Below the pieces are notes generated by a model, which was not told where the DNA came from, ran no database searches, and worked only from the letters and a program-made list of their open reading frames with translations. A program made the translations under genes and the position numbers. 53,495 nucleotides of DNA, taken from an uncultured Bacteroidia bacterium. Lineage in GTDB: Bacteria > Bacteroidota > Bacteroidia > Bacteroidales > CAJPTX01. The stretch covers positions 1 through 53,495 of the forward strand of contig CALHZE010000233.1 in assembly GCA_938040915.1 (NCBI GenBank), written 5' to 3'. Shown one piece after another: positions 32,642-40,897 of the stretch; position 1 is the stretch's first letter, and each line of letters starts with the position of its first letter.

Positions 32642-34459
32642 ATGGAACTCAAAGACGAACGCTATGCGGGGATTAAGGAAACCGTACAAATGCTCCCCCA
32701 CGTACCTGGAGTATATGTCTACAAGAATGCACAGAAAAAGATTATCTACATTGGGAAGGCTAAAGACCTACATAAACGCGTGCAGTCTTACTTCACCAAC
32801 ATAGAGCGACATAATGCCAAGACGCGGATACTGGTCAATCAGATAGCGTTTATCGATTTCATCATCGTCAATACCGAGGAGGAGGCCTTCTTGTTAGAAA
32901 ACAACCTTATCAAGAAGAACCAACCAAAGTATAACATCCTGCTCAAAGACGACAAGTCTTACCCTTGGGTCTGTATTACCAAAGAGGAATACCCGAGGGT
33001 ATTTCTAACACGCAACTACATTCCACGGAGAGGGAAATATTACGGTCCCTATCCCTCGGGCGGAGCAATTGATTCGGTACTCGCCACCCTACGTCAACTC
33101 TTTTTCTACCGAACCTGTAAAATGCCCATGACGCAAGCGTGGGTAGAGGCGCGAAGATATCGCGCCTGCTTAGAATACCACATCCACAACTGTCAGGGAC
33201 CGTGTATCAATGCCATTAGTAAGGCAGAGTATAACCGCGCTATAGAGAATATCGGCAATATTTTGAGTGGTAAGGTAGGGAGTGTCATTGCCACCTTACA
33301 ACGAGAGTATCGCGAGGCTCTCGAGCACCTTCACTTTGAGAAAGCCGAGGTGCTCAACAAGCAAATCGAAGCCCTGCAAGATTACCAGAGTAAGAATAGT
33401 GTCTTAAACCCCGAGGTGGGCGATTTAGATGTGATTACCATCCTCGAGCGCGAGGATCGCGTAGCGCTCAACTATATGCATATTTACAACGGTGCCGTCG
33501 TCCTCTCTATCAATCGCATCGTATCAAACCCACTTGGTAACTCATTAGAGGAGCTCTTAGAGACGGTCGTCTACCGACTCAAGGAGGAGTTTGGCAGCGA
33601 AGCCTCTACCCTGTTATGCAACCTAGCGCTCCCCTCCCCTATTCCTCCCTACAAGCAAGTAGAGTTACCACAGCGTGGCGATAAGCACAAAGTTCTTTTA
33701 CTCTCGACACTCAACACCGAGCGCTATCTTGAGCAAACCACAGCGCGCAGACAACTCCCCACCGAAGAGGCAATGTTGCAACTCCAGCGCCTCTTAAAAC
33801 TCCCCCGTCTGCCTCGCCACATAGAGTGTATAGACAACTCTAATACGCTGGGGACTTACCCCGTCTCCGCAGTGGTAGTCTTCATCGATGGGAAGCCGGC
33901 TAAAGAGCTTTACCGGATCTATAACGTAAAGACCGTTGAGGGACCTAATGATTACGCTACCATGGAAGAGATCATCACACGGCGTTACGAAGAAATGCCA
34001 TCCGAGGAGCTTCCAGACCTTTTGGTGATAGATGGAGGAAAGGGGCAACTGAGTTCCGTACAAGACGCACTGATGCGTATAGAGCGCATCACCGACATTC
34101 CGCTCGTAGGGCTCGCTGAGCGTATGGAGGAGCTCTATGTTCCACGTGGAACAGCGCCGATACGGTTGAGTAAAGATGCCCCCAACCTACGCCTCTTGAT
34201 TCAGATGCGTGACGAGGCGCATCGTTTTGGGGTAAAGCACCACACCCACCAGAGAGACAAAGACGTAAAGAACGTCCGGCTATTGGAAGTAAAAGGCGTA
34301 GGGGAAAAGAGCATCCAGAAACTCTATCAACAATTTGGCAGCAGACAAGCCATTCTTTCAGCAGGTCTCGAAGCCATAGAATCTTGCCTAGGAAAGAGTA
34401 AAGCCTCCTTGGTGTGGAAAGCATTAAAGGAAGAAGAAAGAGAGAAGAGAACACCCTAA
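32642..34459 (+). CDS. uvrC: Excinuclease ABC subunit C
   Basis: Makes both incisions of nucleotide excision repair with UvrA/UvrB. The 605-residue protein has the GIY-YIG nuclease (PGVYVYKNAQKKIIYIGKAK read as PGVYVYKN, IIYIGKAK; about 20-95), a UVR/UvrB-binding helix pair (about 203-240), an RNase H-like endonuclease domain (about 385-540, with IECIDNSN, GPNDYATMEE and LVIDGGKGQ) and a helix-hairpin-helix pair at the end (EVKGVGEKSIQKLYQQF). Residues YVPRGTAP coincide with a parS-like site at 34138-34153. ATG 32642. ParS-like sites surround the gene on both sides. Confidence 0.97.
   Translation: MELKDERYAGIKETVQMLPHVPGVYVYKNAQKKIIYIGKAKDLHKRVQSYFTNIERHNAKTRILVNQIAFIDFIIVNTEEEAFLLENNLIKKNQPKYNILLKDDKSYPWVCITKEEYPRVFLTRNYIPRRGKYYGPYPSGGAIDSVLATLRQLFFYRTCKMPMTQAWVEARRYRACLEYHIHNCQGPCINAISKAEYNRAIENIGNILSGKVGSVIATLQREYREALEHLHFEKAEVLNKQIEALQDYQSKNSVLNPEVGDLDVITILEREDRVALNYMHIYNGAVVLSINRIVSNPLGNSLEELLETVVYRLKEEFGSEASTLLCNLALPSPIPPYKQVELPQRGDKHKVLLLSTLNTERYLEQTTARRQLPTEEAMLQLQRLLKLPRLPRHIECIDNSNTLGTYPVSAVVVFIDGKPAKELYRIYNVKTVEGPNDYATMEEIITRRYEEMPSEELPDLLVIDGGKGQLSSVQDALMRIERITDIPLVGLAERMEELYVPRGTAPIRLSKDAPNLRLLIQMRDEAHRFGVKHHTHQRDKDVKNVRLLEVKGVGEKSIQKLYQQFGSRQAILSAGLEAIESCLGKSKASLVWKALKEEEREKRTP
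34138..34153. promoter_or_regulatory. parS-like palindrome 6 (inside uvrC)
   Basis: TGTTCCACGTGGAACA in the middle of the RNase H-like domain, encoding part of VPRGT as in mnmG. Confidence 0.75.
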
Positions 34460-34480
34460 GAAGAGACCTCTAACGCCATT

Positions 34481-34541
34481 ATACACAACGCCGCGCGACT
34501 ATAGAGTTTTCACTGCTGTATAGTCGCGCGGCGTTGTGTAT
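34481..34541 (+). terminator. Large perfect hairpin after uvrC
   Basis: Two 23-bp exact arms (34481-34503 and 34519-34541, GC-rich centre CGCCGCGCGAC) around a 15-nt loop. It begins 21 bp past the uvrC stop, so it probably ends or protects that transcript, but it has no T-tract and is much longer than the other terminators here. It could also stop transcription from the opposite side. Confidence 0.6.
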
Positions 34542-34582
34542 CTTTCCAAAGGAGTAACCTTCCCTATATTCTATTTTCTTTT

Positions 34583-34598
34583 TATTCCACGTGGAACA
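34583..34598. promoter_or_regulatory. parS-like palindrome 7
   Basis: TATTCCACGTGGAACA; second base differs from the consensus. Confidence 0.6.
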
Positions 34599-34663
34599 CG
34601 TCTTCTCCTTCTTAGTTTCTCATTACTCAGGGTAAAACGATATTCTCTATTTATCTACCTCTT

Positions 34664-34679
34664 TGTTCCACGTGGAACA
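34664..34679. promoter_or_regulatory. parS-like palindrome 8
   Basis: TGTTCCACGTGGAACA in the 81-bp repeat. Confidence 0.75.
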
Positions 34680-34745
34680 CGCCTTCGTCCTTCTTAGTTC
34701 CTCATTACTCAAAGTAAAACGACATTCTCTATTTATCTACCTCTT

Positions 34746-34761
34746 TGTTCCACGTGGAACA
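34746..34761. promoter_or_regulatory. parS-like palindrome 9
   Basis: TGTTCCACGTGGAACA in the 81-bp repeat. Confidence 0.75.
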
Positions 34762-34826
34762 CGTCTCGTCCTTCTTAGTTTCTCATTACTCAGGGTAAAA
34801 TGATATTCCCTGTTTATCTACCTCTT

Positions 34827-34842
34827 TGTTCCACGTGGAACA
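34827..34842. promoter_or_regulatory. parS-like palindrome 10
   Basis: TGTTCCACGTGGAACA, last of the array, 58 bp from the ruvB stop. Confidence 0.75.
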
Positions 34843-34900
34843 TGCATTCGCGCTCTGATAATCCTTGCTCTTTTCTTTCGCTCACATTAAGCACGCAGGG

Positions 34901-35902
34901 CTAGCCCCCCCACAAGCTAGAATAGTCAACTCCAAGGTGTTCGTAAGCAGTCGAGGTTGCAACCCGTCCGCGCGGCGTGCGCTTGAGTAAGCCCTCCATG
35001 ATAAGAAAGGGCTCGTAAACCTCTTCGATCGCCCCCGCATCCTCCCCTACCGCAGTTGCCAAGGTAGAAAGCCCAACAGGTCCCCCGTTAAATTTCGCAA
35101 TAATCGTAGAGAGAATACGACGATCCATCAAGTCTAAACCACGACTATCTATGTTGAGGGCGTCGAGAGCCAAACGCGCAATCTCTAGGTCAATCTCGCC
35201 ATTACCCTTTACTTGCGCAAAATCGCGCACGCGGCGTAATAGCGCATTCGCTATACGCGGCGTCCCACGACTCCGCGCCGCTATCTCTTGCGCGGCTTGC
35301 GTATGTATGGGGATGCGAAGAATCCCTGCCGAACGCTTTAAGATCGCTTGAATCGTCGCATTAGGGTAATACTCTAAAAGACACGAAATGCCAAAGCGCG
35401 CCTTGAGGGGCTTGGTCAGTAACCCCACGCGCGTGGTTGCCCCCACCAAAGTAAACGGATTGAGTTGAAGTTGTACACTCCGCGCCGCAGGACCCTTCTC
35501 TATCATGATATCTATGGTAAAATCTTCCATAGCCGAATAGAGGTACTCTTCCACCACAGGAGCAAGGCGATGGATCTCGTCAATGAAAAAGACTGTCCCT
35601 TTTTCTAAACTCGTAAGTATCCCCGCCAAATCACCAGGACGATCAATGACCGGTCCACTCGTCATCCGTAACGATACCCCGAGCTCGTGGGCTAAAATAT
35701 GTGCCAAAGTAGTTTTGCCTAAACCAGGAGGACCATGAAAGAGCACGTGGTCGAGGGGCTCGCCGCGTAATTTAGCAGCCTCCACAAAAACGTGAAGATT
35801 GTCCATCACTTTACTTTGCCCAGTGAAATCGGCAAAGCTTAACGGACGTATCGAACTCTCGACCTCTTCGCTTTCGTCTTGCCTATACTCGCGATCTGCC
35901 AT
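34901..35902 (-). CDS. ruvB: Holliday junction branch migration helicase RuvB
   Basis: Hexameric AAA+ motor that drives branch migration with RuvA. The 333-residue protein has [12 protein letters not shown] (18-29), Walker A GPPGLGKT (57-64), Walker B FFIDEIHR (105-112), the GATTRVG sensor/arginine-finger region and a winged-helix end ([20 protein letters not shown], given as [10 protein letters not shown] and TPRGRVAT). ATG 35902 (MADREYRQ) is chosen over a longer TTG frame from 35932, because AGAAGG sits just ahead of it. It is convergent with uvrC; no partner ruvA or ruvC is in the window. Confidence 0.97.
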   Translation of the reverse strand: MADREYRQDESEEVESSIRPLSFADFTGQSKVMDNLHVFVEAAKLRGEPLDHVLFHGPPGLGKTTLAHILAHELGVSLRMTSGPVIDRPGDLAGILTSLEKGTVFFIDEIHRLAPVVEEYLYSAMEDFTIDIMIEKGPAARSVQLQLNPFTLVGATTRVGLLTKPLKARFGISCLLEYYPNATIQAILKRSAGILRIPIHTQAAQEIAARSRGTPRIANALLRRVRDFAQVKGNGEIDLEIARLALDALNIDSRGLDLMDRRILSTIIAKFNGGPVGLSTLATAVGEDAGAIEEVYEPFLIMEGLLKRTPRGRVATSTAYEHLGVDYSSLWGG

Positions 35903-36314
35903 TCTACCTTCTTGAGTTTTGCTCGTTTTCAAACCCCTTTCTTCCTATCACCTTCTTCTTTTAAGAAAAAGAAAGAAGGTAGTTAGATAGGCTGTTCATT
36001 ATGTTTATAACCACGGCATAGGGGTATAGCGCCGTGGAAAAAAGGAGGGGAAGGGGCTTGCGAACTGATGTGGGAAAGTTACTGAAAAATAGGAGCTTAA
36101 TAGCGCTATTGAGAGTCTTTTCTAAGAGCGCCGCGGGGGAACGGAGTGAGCTCGTGGGGGTGTCTATAATTTGGGTCATTTCGTTGCAGTAAGAAGATAC
36201 GCTATTGTTCATAAAACAAGGAAAGGCGATAACGTGCAACTTATCGACACAACACTAAGACAACAAGGGGGCGTTTATAGACAAGTTGTGAACAGTTTAG
36301 ACTCGTGGCGCTCA
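35903..36314. other. Intergenic region with a weak hairpin, no recognised gene
   Basis: 412 bp between ruvB and the HU/SPOR gene. Hairpin CCACGGC (36011-36017) and GCCGTGG (36031-36037) with a 13-nt loop could end the HU/SPOR transcript. A 12-bp palindrome AATAGCGCTATT lies at 36099-36110. A minus-strand frame of about 90 codons here has no coding character. Confidence 0.45.
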
Positions 36315-37241
36315 TTACTCGTTGATAATTGCCTCGATGAGCCAAAGCGCATCATTTTCTAGCTCGGTGCGGCGCTTATTCATATCTCGGATGCCGCTTT
36401 TCTTGTCATAATACTTTCCCAAGGTCACGCGATACATCCCGTTGATCTTTCGCACCGTCGGTGTATACCCTTTTTGACGCAGCTCGCGTTCGAGCTTGTT
36501 GGCGTTTTCTATGCTAGAGAAGCTACCGGCTACGATAAAGAACACGGTATTTCGTTGCGGCTCTGGCTGCATTCGGAGGGCATTGACTTGCCGGTGACTG
36601 CTGTCAAGGGCTTGTTGGGTCTCCTGTAGCGTGAGGGTGGTGTCGAGCGGTGGAAGTGTGGGAGTGAGCAGGCTATCTTTCTTTTGCGTGGGAGCATTCG
36701 CCGCTTGACGTTTTTTGAATTGTGTGGGCGAGGCAAGAAAATAGGTCGCGATAATCCCGCCCCCTGCCACTAGCCCACAGATGAGCGCCACGACCCCGAG
36801 ATTGGTGCGGCGCATTTTCCGTTTACCAATCCCCTTGGCTTTGGGGAGTAAAAGTGGGAGTAACGGATTGCGCGTAAGGTGAAGCTCCCCCCCCTCCCCT
36901 ACCAATTGCAGAAGCCTTCCCTCTTTATGGAGCGTCCCCACGCCTTGAAAGTGAATCTTTTCGCCTCGCTCTATGCGTCCTCGCAGGGTTTCCAGCCAGC
37001 GCGCTAAGATTTTTTCTACTTCTTCGGGGGGGAGTGTGCTGTGGCTACGCAGATAACCTAATAGTGCTTCGTCGTCAAACTTCCGCTCGTTGGAGAAACG
37101 AAGTAGATGGGTCGTGGGAAGAAGCTGACCTTGCGCATCAAGGTGCGCCGGACGCACCTCGCGTACGAAACTCCCGATCCCTGGAAGACTGACGTACTGC
37201 TCCTGCAGCAAAACATACTGGACACACTCCTCTATCTGCAT
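36315..37241 (-). CDS. HU-CCDC81 and SPOR domain membrane protein
   Basis: 308 residues. The N-terminal region (about 1-130) resembles the HU-CCDC81 pair seen in Bacteroidota (VSLPGIGSFVREVRPAHLD, then GEKIHFQGVGTLHKEGR). A membrane helix (about 146-170) follows, then a low-complexity linker and a C-terminal SPOR domain (about 230-305, with FFIVAGSFSSIENANKLE and KYYDKKSGIRDM). SPOR domains bind denuded glycan at the septum, so the protein probably links cell division with the envelope; whether the HU-like part binds DNA is unknown. ATG 37241, with a TAACTTTG element 21 bp upstream. Confidence 0.88.
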   Translation of the reverse strand: MQIEECVQYVLLQEQYVSLPGIGSFVREVRPAHLDAQGQLLPTTHLLRFSNERKFDDEALLGYLRSHSTLPPEEVEKILARWLETLRGRIERGEKIHFQGVGTLHKEGRLLQLVGEGGELHLTRNPLLPLLLPKAKGIGKRKMRRTNLGVVALICGLVAGGGIIATYFLASPTQFKKRQAANAPTQKKDSLLTPTLPPLDTTLTLQETQQALDSSHRQVNALRMQPEPQRNTVFFIVAGSFSSIENANKLERELRQKGYTPTVRKINGMYRVTLGKYYDKKSGIRDMNKRRTELENDALWLIEAIINE

Positions 37242-37261
37242 TACCCTCGCCTTTACTGCGA

Positions 37262-37269
37262 CAAAGTTA
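37262..37269 (-). promoter_or_regulatory. -7 element TAACTTTG for the HU/SPOR gene
   Basis: Exact TAnnTTTG on the minus strand, 21 bp before ATG 37241. Confidence 0.55.
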
Positions 37270-37286
37270 GTGGTAAATGTATTTTT

Positions 37287-37294
37287 TACCTTTG
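37287..37294 (+). promoter_or_regulatory. -7 element TACCTTTG for the LTA-synthase-like gene
   Basis: Exact TAnnTTTG, 41 bp before ATG 37336, facing the divergent element at 37262-37269. Confidence 0.55.
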
Positions 37295-37335
37295 TTCTAG
37301 AGAAATAGCCTTAGCGAGTGCTGTGTCACAGGGGA

Positions 37336-39477
37336 ATGAATCGGAAAAAGACTTTTAGGCGTGCTGCAACTCAAAAATACAGTCACGCCTTTTTACATTT
37401 ACTACGTGCCACACTCTGGAGCTTTATGCTCGCCTTAGTAGGGCTCTTCTTATTTCGCTTGATCTTATTGTGTGCTCAGGGGTGTGAACTCCTTTCCACA
37501 GAGTGGCGGGGTGATCTCCTCGCCATGGTCTGGATGGGGGCGCGCTTTGACGCCAAAATGTTGAGTACTTTTTTCCTTCTTCCCCTTCTCCTCTTCCCCC
37601 TTGCTTATCTCTTTTCTGAGCGTAGTGCACCGCACCGCTGGGTGGGGCGCTTGTGGGTGGGGGTAGAAACACTCTTGTGCGTCGCCCTTTGGCTGGTCTG
37701 CGTCGTCGATTACTATTACTTCTCTTTTTTCCACTCCCATTTTGATGCCACGGCGTGGGGCATTGTTGACGATGATACGGCGGCGGTCTTACACTCTATA
37801 TTGACAGACTTTCCCGTCCTCCGCGTCGCTTTTTTTACGCTTTGTGTTGGTGTCGCGGCGGCGATCTGGGGATGTTATTGGGTGCATCGCCCTTATCGAG
37901 CCTACCACCCCTCGCGCCTTCTCTCGCGTTTACTCTTGAGTATCGCCGCTCTTGCGGGGATCTTTGTTCTCGCACGCGGAACGTTGGATACTCACCCCTT
38001 GCGTGCCATACATCTTAACGTCTCGCGCAACACACTGATCAATCAGCTGACCAACTCCCCCCTCTTTGCCCTTTATGATGTCGTGGCGCACGCCGACGAA
38101 TACCGTCTTGATCTTGATACCCTGTCGATCCTCCGCCGTTGGGGTTTTCAAAGCGAGGCAGAGGCGGTCGAGGCTTATACAGGAAAGCACGTACTTTCCA
38201 CCGACGCGCTCTTTGCCCCCTGTATCGACACGACGCCCTGTCGCGACTCCCTTCGCCAGCATCCACCCCACGTAGTCTTCTTGCAAATGGAGAGCATGGG
38301 GAGCTATTTCCTACAGTTCCAGCAAGAGCCTTTTAACCTCCTTGGGGCGCTGCGCGAACAACTTCCATATAGTTATTGCTTTACCCATACCCTCAGTGGC
38401 GGGAGTGGCACGCTGGCGAGCCTTGAGACCCTACTCTTTGGGGTCGTGCAAGGCCCCGTGGCACAGTCGGCATATTACCGCACTCCCCTCCCCTACTCCG
38501 TCGCTAACGTCTTTGCGCAACAGGGGTACACTACGCGCTATATCTCGGGGCAGCGTCTTGGGTGGCGCAATGTCAAAAACTTTCTCACGGCACAGAACTT
38601 TGACTATGTGGAGGGAGAGCGCGAACTCCGCGACTACGTCTCCCCCTCCGCACCACAAGGCACGTGGGGCTTGCACGACGAAGCGCTCTTTGAGAGGATT
38701 TTACAAGTACTCCGCTCCGCCACCTCCCCACAGTTTATCTATGCGATGAGTATTTCCCACCACACTCCGTATGACGTTCCCACGACAGACGCCAACCGCG
38801 CACTCGAAATCCCCGACGCGCTAGCACCCTTGATCGATATGACCCCAGAGGTGGCTCGCAAGAGCTTTGCGGCACTCGCCTACCAAAACGATCAGCTTGG
38901 GCGTTTTATTCAGGCTATCCGTGAGTCGGCGCTCGCAGATCGCACCATTATTGCCTTTACCGGCGACCACACCCTAAAACAAAACCTCAAACACTGTGAC
39001 GACCCCTTGGCGCTCTATGGTGTCCCGATTGTCTTTTTTGTGCCTAAATCCCTCTTGGTGGGACGAACGGTAGACACAAGCGTCTATGCCTCACACAACG
39101 ACATCTTTCCCACCCTCTTTCACCTCGCCCTTTCTGGGGCACGCTACTTCCGTACGGGGCGTAATCTTTTTGATCCGTCATCGCCTCTGCCGCAGGTCGC
39201 CCTCTATGATCGCAAGTTGCTCCTTACAGCCAAGGCACAAATCACACTCAATAACCCCCTCACGCATTCTCGAGGCGCGGAAGACAGCCTCCACCTTACG
39301 CTTGATCGTTTCGGGCGCGCTTACAACGCCGTGATGCAATGCTTCGTGGCTAACGAACTCCGAAAAGACGAGGCGCTAGACTCCCTTTTTACGCCCCTTC
39401 GTTGCACAGAGCTTGATACACTCGCCCTTCCTGTGACTTTGAAAAATGGTGCTCAGAAGGATGCGCACCGCCCGTAA
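37336..39477 (+). CDS. LTA synthase/phosphoglycerol transferase-like membrane sulfatase-fold enzyme
   Basis: 713 residues with about five N-terminal membrane helices (residues about 15-225) and a C-terminal sulfatase-fold domain facing the periplasm. The metal/nucleophile set is visible: Glu319 (LQMESMG), the catalytic Thr359 (GGSGTLASLE), HDEALF and Asp544-His545 (FTGDHT). This is the LtaS/OpgB-like phosphotransferase layout. Since Bacteroidota lack lipoteichoic acid, I infer transfer of a phosphoglycerol or phosphoethanolamine group to an envelope glycan or lipid; the substrate is unknown. ATG 37336 is chosen over GTG 37318. The gene overlaps the next flippase by 32 bp, then ispD, so the three form one operon. 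Confidence 0.85.
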   Translation: MNRKKTFRRAATQKYSHAFLHLLRATLWSFMLALVGLFLFRLILLCAQGCELLSTEWRGDLLAMVWMGARFDAKMLSTFFLLPLLLFPLAYLFSERSAPHRWVGRLWVGVETLLCVALWLVCVVDYYYFSFFHSHFDATAWGIVDDDTAAVLHSILTDFPVLRVAFFTLCVGVAAAIWGCYWVHRPYRAYHPSRLLSRLLLSIAALAGIFVLARGTLDTHPLRAIHLNVSRNTLINQLTNSPLFALYDVVAHADEYRLDLDTLSILRRWGFQSEAEAVEAYTGKHVLSTDALFAPCIDTTPCRDSLRQHPPHVVFLQMESMGSYFLQFQQEPFNLLGALREQLPYSYCFTHTLSGGSGTLASLETLLFGVVQGPVAQSAYYRTPLPYSVANVFAQQGYTTRYISGQRLGWRNVKNFLTAQNFDYVEGERELRDYVSPSAPQGTWGLHDEALFERILQVLRSATSPQFIYAMSISHHTPYDVPTTDANRALEIPDALAPLIDMTPEVARKSFAALAYQNDQLGRFIQAIRESALADRTIIAFTGDHTLKQNLKHCDDPLALYGVPIVFFVPKSLLVGRTVDTSVYASHNDIFPTLFHLALSGARYFRTGRNLFDPSSPLPQVALYDRKLLLTAKAQITLNNPLTHSRGAEDSLHLTLDRFGRAYNAVMQCFVANELRKDEALDSLFTPLRCTELDTLALPVTLKNGAQKDAHRP

Positions 39478-40897
39478 CGCCCTCGCCCTTGGGGCAATGC
39501 AGCTCTCTAATGTTGTGGTAGCGCTGATCTTAACCCCCTATATTACCCGCATCTTTGGGACGACGCTCCTCGGGGTCAATTCCTTTGGGCTCTCGGTGGC
39601 GACCAACTTTTCCATCTTTGGGCTCTTTGGTATTCAACTCTATGGGCTGCGGGAGGTGGCACGCGTGAGAGAGTCACCCCTGCAGTTGCAAACGGTCTTT
39701 GCGCGCTGTCTCACTTTCCAAGCCTTCTTCTCTGTCGTGGCGATCTTAGGCTACCTCCTTTGGGTCTTGACCACCTCAGATGGTTATACGGCTTATTACC
39801 TCCTCTTTTTGATCTTTCTGCTCAGCTCGGCGACTGACCTTACTTGGTTTTACGGCGGCTTCGAACGTTTTGATCGGGTGGCGCTCCGCACCCTCGCTAT
39901 GCGCTTAGGTGGGGCGGGGTTGGTCTTTTTGTGGGTGAGGCGTGCCGATCAATTGGCGCTTTTGATCTTGCTCCAACAGGGGACGCAACTTCTGAGCAAC
40001 CTCTTCTACTGGCTTCCCTTGCCCCGTTTCGGGGTTCGCGTCGCTTGGGCTGGGGTACGGACTACGTTGCGCGCGATGTTTCGCCCGAGTTTGGGTGTCT
40101 TTCTGCCTATCTTGCTTACGACCCTGCTCCTTACGCTTGATCGAATCTTGTTAGGATACCTCTCCACCAAAGAGCAAGTGGCGATTTATGACTATTCCGC
40201 TCGCCTATTACGGATTGCCGTGATCATGGTCTCTGTCCTTGGGAATGTCCTCTTGCCGCGTTATGCGCTTTTGTGGAAAAAGGGGGAAAGGACGGAGTTT
40301 AGGCGGATGTTGCGACAGCAGCAAACTTATAGTCTCCTCCTTGCGGGGTTGGCTGGGGGAGGGCTTTTCACGATTGCCGTCCCTTTTTGTTCGTTACTCT
40401 TGAGTGACGCATTTGTGGGAGCAGCCGATATCCTTCAGATGATGATTTTTACTGTCACCCTTACGGGGCTGTCATTTTACCATGCAGCGATGGCGATCGG
40501 GCGCGAGCGGCGTGTTTTCTATGCTCTGCTTGTGGCGAGCATAGTCAATGGGGCGAGCAATTGGCTTTTGATCCCTCACTTGGGGGCATGGGGTGCAGCG
40601 TGGAGTTATAATATTACTGAGCTACTTCTCCAAGTGGCTTATATTGTGATCTTGCGCGACGTTTTGTGCCTCCGTGCCTTGTTTAGAGATATCCTTTTGA
40701 TCGCAGCCCTTCTCTTCGCACTACTTTACCCCCTTTCCTACCTCAGTATGCCCTCGCCGTGGGAAACACTCTTGCTGCGCGGAGGGCTCTTTACTGTGGC
40801 TTACCTGCTCGGGGGGCTCTTGCTATTCCGCACCCCCCGTCTACTCATGAAACGCTTGATCGTATGGTGGAGAAGAAAACACGCACCGTCGGCGTGA
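39446..40897 (+). CDS. Polysaccharide-type flippase (Wzx-like)
   Basis: 483 residues with about 14 helices and the Wzx/PST start LGAMQLSNVVVALILTPYITR (in parts: LGAMQLSNVVVALIL, TPYITR), then TLLGVNSFGLSVA. It belongs to the polysaccharide transporter branch of the MOP superfamily and is unlike the flippase at 24417 in sequence, so the two are not recent duplicates. Substrate unknown; the coupled LTA-synthase-like gene suggests a phospho-decorated envelope polymer. Start ATG 39446 overlaps the preceding stop by 32 bp; ATG 39461 is an alternative preceded by AGAAGG. It overlaps ispD by 34 bp. Confidence 0.85.
   Translation: MVLRRMRTARNALALGAMQLSNVVVALILTPYITRIFGTTLLGVNSFGLSVATNFSIFGLFGIQLYGLREVARVRESPLQLQTVFARCLTFQAFFSVVAILGYLLWVLTTSDGYTAYYLLFLIFLLSSATDLTWFYGGFERFDRVALRTLAMRLGGAGLVFLWVRRADQLALLILLQQGTQLLSNLFYWLPLPRFGVRVAWAGVRTTLRAMFRPSLGVFLPILLTTLLLTLDRILLGYLSTKEQVAIYDYSARLLRIAVIMVSVLGNVLLPRYALLWKKGERTEFRRMLRQQQTYSLLLAGLAGGGLFTIAVPFCSLLLSDAFVGAADILQMMIFTVTLTGLSFYHAAMAIGRERRVFYALLVASIVNGASNWLLIPHLGAWGAAWSYNITELLLQVAYIVILRDVLCLRALFRDILLIAALLFALLYPLSYLSMPSPWETLLLRGGLFTVAYLLGGLLLFRTPRLLMKRLIVWWRRKHAPSA

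Larger units (their letters stand above)
34583..34842. repeat. Three 81-82 bp tandem units, each bounded by a parS-like site
   Basis: Spacings 34583, 34664, 34746, 34827 (81, 82, 81 bp). Between the palindromes each unit repeats CTTCTTAGTT, CTCATTACTCA, GTAAAA, CTATTTATCTACCTCTTTG with few changes (AGGG or AAAG, CGATATT or CGACATT). The region between uvrC and ruvB has no other gene. Confidence 0.85.

Noticed and set aside
34583..34842. CRISPR-like array (16-bp palindrome with ~65-bp spacing)
   Set aside because: The spacers are near copies of one another, no cas genes are near, and the palindrome matches parS.
36001..36239. Minus-strand frame (about 90 codons) between ruvB and the HU/SPOR gene
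   Set aside because: No start context or homology; residue pattern looks random and the region is rich in short inverted repeats.
36241..36249. TTATCGACA, one base from a DnaA box
   Set aside because: A single near-match without neighbours; no AT-rich unwinding region or dnaA was seen, so it does not support an origin here.
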